Shown: positions 8,235 to 18,186 of the stretch, piece by piece | Layout: the number at the start of each line of letters is the position of its first letter | Numbering within the stretch: the first letter of the stretch is position 1 | Assembly (NCBI GenBank): GCA_017407115.1 | Contig: JAFQXD010000009.1 | Span: 1 to 64,000 of the forward strand | Direction: 5' to 3' | Source: Methanobrevibacter sp. | Lineage (GTDB): Archaea; Methanobacteriota; Methanobacteria; Methanobacteriales; Methanobacteriaceae | Length of the DNA: 64,000 bases | Translations under genes and position numbers: made by a program | Notes under the pieces: generated by a model | Database searches by the model: none | What the model saw: the letters and a program-made list of their open reading frames with translations, nothing else | What the model was told of the DNA's origin: nothing

Positions 8235-9011
8235 CTAAAATAATAGCTTTTTATAAATCGAATAGCTTTCATCTGAAAATACATCAAAAATTACATGATT
8301 CAATGTTGTTTCATTTGAATCCAAATAATCATTAACAGTTTTAATGGCAATTTTTGCGGCCAATTCCTGTGGAAAATTAAATACCCCTGTGGATATGCTG
8401 CAAAATGCCAATGATTCAAGTTCATTCAAGGCAGCAATTTCCAGACATGACGTATAACAATTAGCCAATGCCATACAATCATCTCGAGACGGATTTAACC
8501 CTTGAGGAATGGCAGGCCCCACAGTATGTATGACATATTTTGATGGAAGATTATAAGCTCCTGTAATCTTGGCTTTGCCAATACCTTCATCCTTGTCTTG
8601 AATTTTCATGATTGAATTGCATTCCTCCCTTAGCTGAATGCCTGCAGCCGAATGGATTACATTGTCTATGCAGTTATGAAGAGGAATAAAACAACCCAAC
8701 AATTTTGAATTGGCGGCATTGACAATAGCGTCAACTTTCAAAGTTGTAATATCCCCTTGCCAAAGCATTATTTTTCCCTTGGATTCAGTGATATCTTCAA
8801 CTGAAGTCAAATTTTTGTTTAATGTTTCATTAGTTAAAAAATCATCCTGAACCTTTAAAAATTCATCTGAGACTTTAGAAGGCATTCTTATATTCATTAA
8901 TGAGCGAAGCAAATTCCTTTTATCATGATAACTTTGCGGAATCTCAATAGACTCGTTTCTCTCATCGATTAAGTAATTGATTAAAAAATTTAGTTGCTCT
9001 TCCATATCCAT
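8235..9011 (-). CDS. Protein-ADP-ribose hydrolase, zinc-containing macrodomain
   Basis: Macrodomain protein of 258 residues that should remove ADP-ribose from protein. After a helical N-terminal extension of about 75 residues the macro fold starts at [20 protein letters not shown]. Instead of the plain glycine-rich loop of other macrodomains it has [21 protein letters not shown], with Cys107, His112 and Cys114 as likely zinc ligands followed by Asp116-Asn117; this is the Zn-Macro signature of macrodomains linked to SirTM. The phosphate loop [10 protein letters not shown] is intact. It is the first gene of a two-gene operon with the sirtuin, so writer and eraser are made together. The ATG at 9011 has AGGGGGGATT before it. 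Confidence 0.88.
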   Translation of the reverse strand: MDMEEQLNFLINYLIDERNESIEIPQSYHDKRNLLRSLMNIRMPSKVSDEFLKVQDDFLTNETLNKNLTSVEDITESKGKIMLWQGDITTLKVDAIVNAANSKLLGCFIPLHNCIDNVIHSAAGIQLREECNSIMKIQDKDEGIGKAKITGAYNLPSKYVIHTVGPAIPQGLNPSRDDCMALANCYTSCLEIAALNELESLAFCSISTGVFNFPQELAAKIAIKTVNDYLDSNETTLNHVIFDVFSDESYSIYKKLLF

Positions 9012-9086
9012 CTAATCCCCCCTAATCACCACATATAAATTTAATTTAATTATTTAAATGATTTTTGTTACCTCAAATAAACCAGG

Positions 9087-9125
9087 TAACCGAAAAGTAA
9101 CTATATATAATAATTTAGTCAAATA
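9087..9125 (+). promoter_or_regulatory. BRE/TATA promoter, probably for cbiE
   Basis: CCGAAAAGTAACTATATATAA (about 9091-9111) matches the BRE plus TATA layout used by this genome (compare the modE promoter). It lies 66-85 bases before the cbiE start and points toward it. Confidence 0.5.
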
Positions 9126-9176
9126 TCACTATGAATAGCGAAAAGTTATTTGCAGACATAAATTGAATTAAGATAA

Positions 9177-9824
9177 ATGATTAAAATGACTGGTAAAATT
9201 TACATTATAGGAATCGGCCCTGGATCAAGCGAATATTTGACTAAAAAAGCCATCGACACTGTTGAAGCAAGCGATTATACCGTTGGAAGCACACGTGCAG
9301 TTGATTTGTTTGGAGACATTTCAGGTAAAATTGCATTTAACGTGAAGGATTTATTGGACAAGCTTGAAGAGGGTGTTGACCTAGCGATTAAAGGAAATAC
9401 AGTTTCAATTTTATCAACAGGAGATCCCGGATTTTCTGGAGTTTTAAATACAGTTTTAAGAATATCAAATGAAAAAAGTTTCCCAAAAGAAAATATAGAA
9501 GTCATTCCAGGAATCAGCTCATTGCAGCTTGCGGCTGCAAAATGCCATATCCAATGGGACAACGCCAATGTAATGACATTCCATGGAAGGGAAAACATAG
9601 AGGATATCCTGCCAGTCATTAACAACGGAAAACCGACAATAGCTCTTCCGTCAAGAAAGGTAAAGGACATGGCCCAATTTCTACTTGACAATGGCGTTGA
9701 TGCAAACCGTGAAGTTGTTGTGTGCGAACGCCTAAGTTACCCTGATGAAAAAATTGTCGAATCCACTTTAAAAGACATCGCTCAAAGTGAATTTACCTAT
9801 ATGTGTATTATGGTCATATATTAG
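9177..9824 (+). CDS. cbiE: Cobalt-precorrin-7 (C5)-methyltransferase
   Basis: SAM-dependent tetrapyrrole methylase of the anaerobic cobalamin (B12/corrinoid) pathway that methylates C5 of cobalt-precorrin-7. It has the tetrapyrrole-methylase start KIYIIGIGPGSSEYLTKKA, the STGDPGFSG substrate loop and EVIPGISSLQLAAAK, all as in CbiE; its length (215) matches the stand-alone C5 enzyme without a fused CbiT. The first ATG (9177) gives MIK-; a second ATG nine bases later (9186) is an equally plausible start. It stands alone in the window; cobT and cfbB/cbiA, other tetrapyrrole genes, are 38 and 53 kb away. Corrinoids are needed by the methyl-H4MPT:CoM methyltransferase. Confidence 0.88.
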   Translation: MIKMTGKIYIIGIGPGSSEYLTKKAIDTVEASDYTVGSTRAVDLFGDISGKIAFNVKDLLDKLEEGVDLAIKGNTVSILSTGDPGFSGVLNTVLRISNEKSFPKENIEVIPGISSLQLAAAKCHIQWDNANVMTFHGRENIEDILPVINNGKPTIALPSRKVKDMAQFLLDNGVDANREVVVCERLSYPDEKIVESTLKDIAQSEFTYMCIMVIY

Positions 9825-9953
9825 GAATATTTACCCTTAAAATTCATTTTAAAAGTCATTTACTATTTAATTTCAAAAATAAAGTTCATATACCAAATAT
9901 ATCATACTTTAATTGTTGATTTTTAGAAAAAATTAACGATTAAGGTAGATATT

Positions 9954-12848
9954 ATGAATAAAAAAATAACCACACTATGTTTTGTTTTCTTATTCTTCTT
10001 TTTAATTTCTGCCGTTTGCGCAGCAGACAATGAAAATGAAACATTAAAACAAACACAATATGCAGATTATCAAGACACATTATCTGCAATCAATGAAGCC
10101 AATCTTGATGAACTGCAAGCAACCAGCACGGAAAAACAGCCAACATCAAGTGCTACAAAATTAACCAAGGAAAAGGTTAGTATTAGCGCCCCAAATGTTA
10201 AAATGTATTATAAGGATGGAAGCAAATTTAAAGTAACTCTAAAGGATTCCAAAAAGAAACCAGTAAAGAACGCCAAAATTAAAATATCTATCAATGGAGC
10301 TACTTACAATAAAGTTACCGATTCCAAAGGAACCGCAACAATAAACCTTAATTTGAATAGCGGAAATTATGTTGTCCTAACCACCTTTGACGGAACAAAT
10401 AAATATGAAAAAAACAGTGCCCAAAGCACAGTGACAATCAAAAGCACAATAAAATGTAGTGATTTTACAAAATATTATAAGAATACTGCATCTTATTTCG
10501 CTACATTTTACGATAAAAGCGGCAAGCTTTTAAAAAACACGAATGTTAAGCTAAAAGTCAACAGTAAAACATATACGGTAAAAACCAATTCCAAGGGAGT
10601 GGCAAAATTGGCCATTGATTTAAAACCCGGAAAATACAATATCGTATCAGCCAACAGCAAAACCAGCGAATCTGTTACAAAAACCATTACAATAAACTCA
10701 TTGATTGAAACGGAGGACCTGACATTCAACGAAACCGAAACCGGGAAATTCAAGGTTAAAATATTAAATAGCTATGGTAAGGCCTCACCAAACAAAAAAG
10801 TCACTGTAAAAATCAACGGCAACACCTATACGAAAACAACCGATAAAAACGGGACTGCGAGTTTTAATCTCAATCTAAACTCTGGAAAATATACATTGAC
10901 AACAGAATACTTGGACATCAAATCCACAAATAAAATTACCGTGAATAAAGCCATAAAGATCAGTTCCTTTGTACATGTCACATTAATTCCGAATTATGTC
11001 AACGTGACTCTTCCTTATGTCTATTCAGGTTCCCCATATTCAATTAAATCTGGGGCGAATGGCATTGTAAGAATGCCAAAGGTGGAAATCTTTACAGTTC
11101 AAGTTGGAGATAAAATCTATAAATTTTCAACCGGACCAACAAACGGAATTGATGCAATTGAACTTGGTTATCAAAACTATCTAATACCATTTGACGGCAG
11201 TTCCATTAAAAACAACATCAATAAAACCAAACTGCAAGGAAACGGAATCATTATTTCAAGAATCAAAGATTACACAGAAATTGATTATAAAAGCAACACC
11301 GCCGACAATGTAGAACTGTTCGGATTTTATGCTGATAAAGGCCTGGAAAACAGTGAAACATTAACATATATGCAAAACGACAAGATTATCGCTAAAATAA
11401 ATTTCATGACCCAAAGATTTGATGAAACCGGAGTGAAATTCAGTTTAGGAAAATTCTATCAAAAAACCCTATATGATTTTGATTATAGAAGTTATGATGA
11501 AATTACTCAAAACAACACCCAATCAATCAAATTTCAAAACACCAATACCCCAGTAACATTCAATCTTTTCAAAACCAGCATTGCAGGTTACGTATCTAAA
11601 GAGGACATTATTACAAAGTTTATTGTAAACGGCAAGGAAGAACTCGAAAAGCAGGAAACAATAAGCTATGGTCTGGCTAAAAAATATCGCAAAAATCTGG
11701 GTTTTGAAATTCTACAGGCATATACCATAATAAATGAAAAGATAACTTCAGATATACTAAAAAATTGGATTAATAAAAATAAGCTTTATTTGGATAGGTT
11801 TGGAGTTATGAATGTTTATGGAATGCATCTGGCATCACTTGAAACAACCTGGCTTGCAGATAAGCTAGCCGACGAATATGCTGGAGAATTCCATGTAAGT
11901 TGGAATAGGGGAAATACCGTGACTATTTTAGGTGGAATAAACCTGGAAGATACCTATCTGAACATCTTAAATGCCGATATGGGAATGAAAGTTAAAGGAA
12001 GTGCAGACAATGTAACTTCATTTAGATTTATCAATTCACTGCAATTGCCGAATATTGAAGAATACAGCTTGCAAGAGGTGGCAAAAAGATTTTGGAATAT
12101 AACAACAAACTCTCAAGACAATATATTCATGGCCATTGAAAACAATAAAACCAGTATTGCACAATTAGGAGAAATGATATGCCTATTTGCTGAAGATGGC
12201 AGCAATAGTGCAATATTTCTTAACACGACAAATGGGGTGGCCAGTGTAATATATTCCCATGGCAATGCAACATATAAAGGAGCATCACTGGCTACAAGCA
12301 AAGACTGCTGTAGTGTTGGAATAATGCCAAAAGATATTATTTCAGGAATAAGAAATGCATTAGAGTTATTTGAAAAAACAAAATCAAAACTAAGTGACAT
12401 ATTCGATCAAATACATCCCATGAGCAAAATTGCATATAAAGTTTTAATGCACATTGGTGGAAAACTTGCAGTCGGCGTTACAAAAGCTGCTTTAAGTATT
12501 ATAGGAACCATGGTCTTTATACAACAAGTAGGTGTAGAATTTAGAAATGAATTTTTCGACGAAAAAGACTGGCACACTGTAATGGACATTTTCACTTTTA
12601 CACGGCCCGGATACAATCAAAATAAAAAAGTCTACAATATTCCTAATAATAATGGAGGATACGATTATATTGAAGTTGAAATCAATAGTGACCTCAGTTT
12701 AAATAGAAATAACGCAATATATATAAGCAATGGCCAAATAAAGAATTTAACAAAGGCTGAAACCTACAAATATTTTAGCGATGAATATTGGAGCCCCATA
12801 GCCGTGCCTACCAAATATTGGGATGACAGTTGGAACGGAGTAAAATGA
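9954..12848 (+). CDS. Large secreted adhesin-like protein with three Ig-like repeats
   Basis: Secreted or surface protein of 964 residues. A signal peptide (MNKKITTLCFVFLFFFL to about residue 24, cut after CAA) is followed by a polar linker, then three repeats of roughly 85 residues (about 75-163, 164-248, 249-335). Each contains a motif like VKINGNTYTKTTDKNG..SFNLN..SGKY, typical of archaeal Ig-like/transthyretin-like surface domains. The remaining 620 residues are not repeats and match nothing I recognise; they include NVYGMHLASLETTWLADKLAD, a cysteine pair (SKDCCS) and one hydrophobic stretch near residue 850. No C-terminal anchor is seen. The following small membrane gene overlaps its stop, hinting at a membrane partner. 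Lysine-rich repeats suggest cell-wall contact. Confidence 0.75.
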   Translation: MNKKITTLCFVFLFFFLISAVCAADNENETLKQTQYADYQDTLSAINEANLDELQATSTEKQPTSSATKLTKEKVSISAPNVKMYYKDGSKFKVTLKDSKKKPVKNAKIKISINGATYNKVTDSKGTATINLNLNSGNYVVLTTFDGTNKYEKNSAQSTVTIKSTIKCSDFTKYYKNTASYFATFYDKSGKLLKNTNVKLKVNSKTYTVKTNSKGVAKLAIDLKPGKYNIVSANSKTSESVTKTITINSLIETEDLTFNETETGKFKVKILNSYGKASPNKKVTVKINGNTYTKTTDKNGTASFNLNLNSGKYTLTTEYLDIKSTNKITVNKAIKISSFVHVTLIPNYVNVTLPYVYSGSPYSIKSGANGIVRMPKVEIFTVQVGDKIYKFSTGPTNGIDAIELGYQNYLIPFDGSSIKNNINKTKLQGNGIIISRIKDYTEIDYKSNTADNVELFGFYADKGLENSETLTYMQNDKIIAKINFMTQRFDETGVKFSLGKFYQKTLYDFDYRSYDEITQNNTQSIKFQNTNTPVTFNLFKTSIAGYVSKEDIITKFIVNGKEELEKQETISYGLAKKYRKNLGFEILQAYTIINEKITSDILKNWINKNKLYLDRFGVMNVYGMHLASLETTWLADKLADEYAGEFHVSWNRGNTVTILGGINLEDTYLNILNADMGMKVKGSADNVTSFRFINSLQLPNIEEYSLQEVAKRFWNITTNSQDNIFMAIENNKTSIAQLGEMICLFAEDGSNSAIFLNTTNGVASVIYSHGNATYKGASLATSKDCCSVGIMPKDIISGIRNALELFEKTKSKLSDIFDQIHPMSKIAYKVLMHIGGKLAVGVTKAALSIIGTMVFIQQVGVEFRNEFFDEKDWHTVMDIFTFTRPGYNQNKKVYNIPNNNGGYDYIEVEINSDLSLNRNNAIYISNGQIKNLTKAETYKYFSDEYWSPIAVPTKYWDDSWNGVK

Positions 12849-13024
12849 AGATTATAGATTTTTTTAAAAATCAGCCAAGAGCAATACAAATATTAGACAT
12901 AATATTCATAATATGCATTATATATGAATTTATCCTGACGATGCTTGGCATGCAGCTTAACATGTCCATGTCATTATTAATGCTATTTATAATATTCGTG
13001 ACTACAATACGAGGCCTAAACTAG
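12845..13024 (+). CDS. Small membrane protein (59 residues)
   Basis: Unrecognised small membrane protein. After a short basic N-terminus (MKIIDFFKNQPRA) it has two hydrophobic stretches (about 17-35 and 38-56) and ends in a polar tail. The frame can be extended five codons upstream, but the ATG at 12845, which overlaps the TGA of the large surface protein (ATGA) and follows GGAG, is the natural start. Tight coupling to the surface-protein gene suggests a role in its membrane association or export; this is inference. Confidence 0.6.
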   Translation: MKIIDFFKNQPRAIQILDIIFIICIIYEFILTMLGMQLNMSMSLLMLFIIFVTTIRGLN

Positions 13025-13039
13025 TTAATAGGGGATTTT

Positions 13040-13369
13040 ATGAACAGAAATGAAATAATATTTTTAATTGGAGCAGTGGCAATAATGCTGATATGCATTG
13101 CTACAATACCGCAATATTCCTTCCTATTTATCTTTTTACTAGCTTTAGCTTTAATTGTGATAATCATGTCAATATTTTCCAAATACAGTAAAAAATACGA
13201 AAACAAGAAATTGTCCGTCATCTTTTGCATATTAGGAATAATTCTTTTCATATTGTATTTTATTAATTCTGCATATATTGATTTGACCAATAAAGGTACA
13301 ATGGCAGATAATGTAATATTGCTGGCATTATTTGTCATTTCAATATGTTTGGGATGGTTTTTCGAATAA
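13040..13369 (+). CDS. Small membrane protein (109 residues)
   Basis: Unrecognised integral membrane protein with about four hydrophobic helices (roughly residues 5-20, 24-45, 57-78, 88-106) and a short basic loop (SKYSKKYENKK) in the middle. It starts 15 bases after the previous small gene, with a GGGGA-type ribosome site, and is probably the third gene of the surface-protein operon. A long hairpin terminator follows. No conserved catalytic residue is evident. Confidence 0.6.
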   Translation: MNRNEIIFLIGAVAIMLICIATIPQYSFLFIFLLALALIVIIMSIFSKYSKKYENKKLSVIFCILGIILFILYFINSAYIDLTNKGTMADNVILLALFVISICLGWFFE

Positions 13370-13380
13370 AATAAGGATTG

Positions 13381-13416
13381 AAGTTAAAATAATTAATTTA
13401 TTTTAACTTATTTTAA
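13381..13416. terminator. Long perfect hairpin between convergent genes
   Basis: A perfect 12-bp stem (13381-13392 pairing with 13398-13409) with a five-base loop, followed by T-rich sequence on the plus strand. It lies between the convergent small membrane gene and the ArsA-type ATPase and can end transcription from both sides. Confidence 0.65.
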
Positions 13417-13420
13417 TTTT

Positions 13421-14831
<1,411 letters not shown>

Positions 14832-15332
14832 ATGGAATTTGATAAAGAAAAATTCAAAAGTGTTCTTTCATATATCATTAATAGATGTGAAAATAAAAAG
14901 AATGTTGGAAAAACTGTTATTTGTAAATTATTATACTTTTCAGATTTCAATTATTATGAAAAATATGAAACTTCCATAACCAATGAAACCTATATCAAAT
15001 ATGAAAGAGGCCCCTATCCACAACACATTGATGAAATAGTCAATGAAATGATTAATGATAACTCCATTACAATTGAAAAAAAACCTTATTTTGGAACCAC
15101 TATTCATAAACACTACTTACAGGAAGTTCCAGATTTATCAGCACTGAACACTAAGGAATTGAGTGTTATAAATGAAGTAATTGATGAATTGGGTGATTTA
15201 TCTGCAAAAGAAGTCAGTGAATATTCTCATGGAGATATGCCTTGGATGATTGCAGAAGATAATGAAGATTTAGACTATGAATACGTTTTTTACAGAGACC
15301 CTGAATATAGCGTTAGAGAATACGACAACTGA
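14832..15332 (+). CDS. Panacea-domain (SocA/DUF4065) antitoxin-like protein
   Basis: A 166-residue protein with the Panacea (DUF4065, SocA-like) domain: KSVLSYIINRCENKKNVGKT, KLLYFSDFNYYEKY and the hallmark YIKYERGPYPQHIDEIV. Panacea proteins are antitoxins that neutralise very different toxins encoded next door. Here the 3' end overlaps a RelE/HigB-like toxin gene by 56 bases, giving an antitoxin-first toxin-antitoxin unit. The C-terminus is acidic (DNEDLDYEYVF), suited to binding a basic toxin. A strong ribosome site, GGAGGGTGATT, precedes the ATG. Whether it also represses its own promoter is not known. Confidence 0.85.
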   Translation: MEFDKEKFKSVLSYIINRCENKKNVGKTVICKLLYFSDFNYYEKYETSITNETYIKYERGPYPQHIDEIVNEMINDNSITIEKKPYFGTTIHKHYLQEVPDLSALNTKELSVINEVIDELGDLSAKEVSEYSHGDMPWMIAEDNEDLDYEYVFYRDPEYSVREYDN

Positions 15333-15720
15333 ATACACCATTAAAACTTATCCCAAGTTTGATAAGGAATTTAAAAAACTCACTAAAAAATGTCCATCAC
15401 TTGAAAAGGATTTTGAAAGGCTGAAAAAAGTTTTACTCCTAGATTTAAAAAGAGGAGACCACAGATTAACTCAAGACAGATATAACCAAATCCCAGGATT
15501 AGGTTCAAAAGTAAAATTTCCAGTGTTTAAAGTCAAAAAATTTCGTTGTAAATCAATTAAAGAAGGAAATAGATCCCCATTTAGATTTATATTCATATTA
15601 AGTAGAAAACACCACTTAATCTATTTCACAGAATGTTATTACAAATCCAAACATGAAATTGAAAACAAAAAAAGAATACAAAAAATCTGTGCAAATCATG
15701 AAAAATATTTTAATGAATAA
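15277..15720 (+). CDS. RelE/HigB-like toxin paired with Panacea antitoxin
   Basis: A small basic protein of 147 residues that looks like a RelE/ParE-superfamily mRNA interferase: YTIKTYPKFDKEFKKL at the N-terminus, a middle LTQDRYNQIPGLGSKV segment, then KFRCKSIKEGN and a C-terminal beta-rich FRFIFILSRKHHLIYF. RelE-type toxins cut mRNA at the ribosome. The lysine-rich composition fits RNA binding. The only ATG in frame (15277) lies inside the antitoxin gene, giving a 56-base overlap and translational coupling; the extra N-terminal residues up to TTEYT are atypical, so initiation at a non-standard codon further down is possible. No other function fits as well. Confidence 0.75.
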   Translation: MNTFFTETLNIALENTTTEYTIKTYPKFDKEFKKLTKKCPSLEKDFERLKKVLLLDLKRGDHRLTQDRYNQIPGLGSKVKFPVFKVKKFRCKSIKEGNRSPFRFIFILSRKHHLIYFTECYYKSKHEIENKKRIQKICANHEKYFNE

Positions 15721-15810
15721 AATGTTTTTCTCAGTTTCAGACAATTCCTTGACTATCTCTTTTGGATCGTCATCAATGTTTATCATAATGCCTCCAAAAC
15801 AATCAAAAAA

Positions 15811-16077
15811 TTATTCCTCGCCATATTTTTCCAATTCTTTATCAAGCAAATCTCTTAATTGTTTTGCAACAACAGGAGACATTGTAAGCTCTGTTTTTGC
15901 AGTTCTAATCATGCCTACTTTAGGACCATTTAAGATATCGTTGTTTTTTTCAATTTCATCCTTAAATAAAATCAGTCTTATGTCAAACGGTGATGAAGCG
16001 ATTGCTCCACCGGTAATGTAATATTCTGTCAAATCTTCCGGAATAAATAAGTTTAATTCTTTTTTATCTTCACTCAT
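15811..16077 (-). CDS. DUF3467 domain protein
   Basis: An 88-residue protein resembling DUF3467, a small domain of unknown function in archaea and bacteria. It shows the pattern of a central strand run SSPFDIRLILF and a conserved C-terminal ELTMSPVVAKQLRDLLDKEL. No membrane segment or metal motif. It starts 11 bases after the winged-helix regulator gene with AGGACGTG as ribosome site and is presumably co-transcribed, so a regulatory partnership is possible. Confidence 0.7.
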   Translation of the reverse strand: MSEDKKELNLFIPEDLTEYYITGGAIASSPFDIRLILFKDEIEKNNDILNGPKVGMIRTAKTELTMSPVVAKQLRDLLDKELEKYGEE

Positions 16078-16088
16078 GATAACACGTC

Positions 16089-16511
16089 CTAAAATGTAAT
16101 TGAAAACTCTAAAGTTGGAGCTTCATCAAACATTGCTCCAATTTCATCATAATTTGAATATTTTTTAACATCTGCAGGATTAACTTCGCTGCTTTCAAAA
16201 GATAATTCTTGCTTATTTGATCTTCTTAAGAATTCATTAGCTTCAATCAATCCCAATGCCAATACCCTTTCATCATTAGAGTTTAACTTGAACCTTTTAG
16301 CGCCTTTTTTTTCAACTTCTAAAATACCGATTTCTTCTAATTGATTCATGTGAATATAGACTGTCTTTGGTGAAACATCAGCCATTCTAGATATTTCATC
16401 AACGGTTAAAAATGAATCAACATATGTCAATAGCTCTTCCAATATTTTTATCCTTGCATTTTCACCAAACAATTCATTTAATAGCATATCTCTCATCTCT
16501 GTATCTCTCAT
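16089..16511 (-). CDS. Winged-helix transcriptional regulator (ArsR-like HTH)
   Basis: DNA-binding regulator of about 140 residues. The HTH segment runs from about residue 12 to 75: ARIKILEELLTYVDSFLTVDEISRMADVSPKTVYIHMNQLEEIGILEVEKKGAKRFKLN, that is helix, recognition helix (SPKTVYIHMNQL) and wing. The C-terminal 60 residues are acidic with no known ligand-binding domain. The start is uncertain: ATGAGAGATACAGAGATGAGAGAT is a direct duplication giving two ATGs (16511 and 16496). It leads a two-gene operon with the DUF3467 protein. Confidence 0.8.
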   Translation of the reverse strand: MRDTEMRDMLLNELFGENARIKILEELLTYVDSFLTVDEISRMADVSPKTVYIHMNQLEEIGILEVEKKGAKRFKLNSNDERVLALGLIEANEFLRRSNKQELSFESSEVNPADVKKYSNYDEIGAMFDEAPTLEFSITF

Positions 16512-16984
16512 CTAAAAGGTAATTTATAATTTAGTATTGATTATATAAATATTTTTACTTTTACTTCTAAAAAAATTGTAATTTACTTCCAAATTACTTG
16601 AACATGAAAAACTTGTAATTAAAAATAAAATTGAAAATATCAAAAAAATGATAAAAATTTTATGTTTTTCATCAGTTTTGTTTTATACTTTTCATCTAAT
16701 TATCATTATAAAGTTTGACTAAAAGTAGTCGAAAAGTTGTAATAATAGAAAATAATTAACTTCCCACAATACAATATTTTGTGCTAAAAACATACCCTAT
16801 GTTTCAAAAAATATCTTTATCCAAATATTTTCTCCATAATTTGATATAAATACTTATTTAATGTTTATTTTTTATTTTAAGATGCAAGTGAGCACTTACA
16901 TTCGAAAAAATTTATATATGGCCTTTAATAGAGTTAATGGTAAGTGACTATCCCATTTCACTAAAAAAAATATGGAGATTAAAT
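16512..16984. other. AT-rich intergenic region
   Basis: About 470 bases with no gene seen. It holds the promoters of the winged-helix gene (minus) and the small surface protein (plus). An inverted repeat AAGTG-AG-CACTT lies at about 16886-16898, just upstream of the surface-protein TATA box, a possible operator. Confidence 0.4.
16901..16921 (+). promoter_or_regulatory. BRE/TATA promoter of the small surface protein
   Basis: TTCGAAAAAATTTATATATG (from about 16901) is a near-ideal archaeal BRE plus TATA. It stands about 70 bases before the ATG at 16985, which has GGAGATT as ribosome site. Confidence 0.6.
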
Positions 16985-17504
16985 ATGAAAAAGATTATCT
17001 TGTCATTATTATGTCTATTAATAATATCATTAGGTGTTGCATGCGTAGCCGCAAGTGACAACACCACAGTAACCCATGACTCTATACAAACTTGATCAAC
17101 AACACATACCTGTTGACACAAACATGACAGTTGAAAATAATATCAACAATAACATTTCAAACACAACTAACAATGATGCCGCACAAACAGTTAACAACGA
17201 TACTGTAAACATGATTGACAATGCTGTAACTGTTGACAATACTGCTATAAAAGTTGCCGACAATACTGCAGGCGTACAACCAACAAAAAACACTCCAAAA
17301 CTTGATATCAAAGGCCCAAAAAACCCTACAAAACTTGATATCAAAGGCCCAAAAATCACAAAGGATGGTCTAAAAATAAAGAGTAGTAATACATCTACTA
17401 AAACCAATAACAGAGGCTTAGGAATTTTGTTATTGTTTTCAGGAACTGCTATAACAGCAGGTATTGGAGTTTATATGATTATAAACCCGTATGCTTTTCA
17501 ATAA
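16985..17504 (+). pseudogene. Small Asn/Thr-rich surface protein, frameshifted after the signal peptide
   Basis: Two frames that together make one exported protein. From ATG 16985 (ribosome site GGAGATT) comes a clean signal peptide, MKKIILSLLCLLIISLGVAC and on to VAASDNTTV, which ends at a TGA at 17093-17095. One frame over (+1), an open frame from 17076 continues with an Asn/Thr/Val-rich stalk (NITNTTNN-type repeats), two copies of KLDIKGPK (about 17300-17357), a lysine-rich stretch and a C-terminal hydrophobic anchor (LGILLLFSGTAITAGIGVYM). Neither frame alone makes sense: the first lacks the mature protein, the second lacks a ribosome site and a signal peptide. A +1 shift between about 17076 and 17093 would restore about 170 residues. 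Either a pseudogene, a phase-variable or recoded gene, or a sequencing error. Confidence 0.75.
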
Positions 17505-17723
17505 CTGAATATTCCTTTTCTTTTTTTACTATCCAATAACTGTTTTTTGATATTTATCATAAAACCATCATTATAATATATCCACGGAAAAGTAGCAACC
17601 TTATGAAATCAGTGCATTAGCTTTTTAGTTACAATTTAAGTTCATAATCGTTCGGAAACATCACCTAATTTTAAAAAAATAGAGAAATAAATAGTAATAT
17701 CTTAGGAAAAGGCCTCACGAAAA

Positions 17724-18119
17724 CTAATTATCCCATTTTCCAATGTGCCACATGCCATCTATTTTTCTGAAATTGGCTACGGTATTTAATGTCCATTTGC
17801 CTCTTGCGCCATACACCTTGGCCGTTAAAGTAACATCAGCAATTAAAGAAGCATTGTTGTCATCATCCCAAAGGATTGTAGGTTCTTCGATTTCTGATTT
17901 AAAGTAATTTAAAGTTCCATCAATTACTTCACCTATGAATTCCCCTTTAGATTGAGTTTTACCTGACATATGAACCAATAGGTAATTGTCATCCAGTATT
18001 TCATTTAATTTGCCCTCATCCTTATCAATCAATGCTTTTTGAAACTCTACAAACCTGTCAAGAATTTCACGGTCCACACCGCTAAATGATTTTTCGCAAA
18101 TAATTTCCACATCAGTCAT
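17724..18119 (-). CDS. NTF2-like (SnoaL/DUF4440) protein
   Basis: A 131-residue protein of the nuclear-transport-factor-2-like fold: helical N-terminus (DREILDRFVEFQKALIDKDEGKLNEILDDNYLLVHMSG), then alternating strands ending FRKIDGMWHIGKWDN, the usual C-terminal strand of DUF4440/SnoaL members. Such proteins bind small ligands or catalyse simple isomerisations or hydrolyses; which applies here is unknown. It is a single gene, divergent from nadE. Confidence 0.75.
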   Translation of the reverse strand: MTDVEIICEKSFSGVDREILDRFVEFQKALIDKDEGKLNEILDDNYLLVHMSGKTQSKGEFIGEVIDGTLNYFKSEIEEPTILWDDDNNASLIADVTLTAKVYGARGKWTLNTVANFRKIDGMWHIGKWDN

Positions 18120-18186
18120 ACTATAATTTATTAATTAATAACTACAAATTATTTACTGTATAAATGATTGGATAGTTGGTGAAAAT

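Noticed and set aside
10508..10753. Minus-strand frames within the large surface protein
   Set aside because: They oppose a clear signal-peptide protein, have no ribosome site and look like translated antisense of repeats.
15653..16021. Plus-strand frame of 122 residues overlapping the toxin end and DUF3467
   Set aside because: It is antisense to the DUF3467 gene and has no ribosome site or domain.
17298..17360. Tandem DNA repeat as a separate element
   Set aside because: The two copies just encode KLDIKGPK inside the surface protein stalk.
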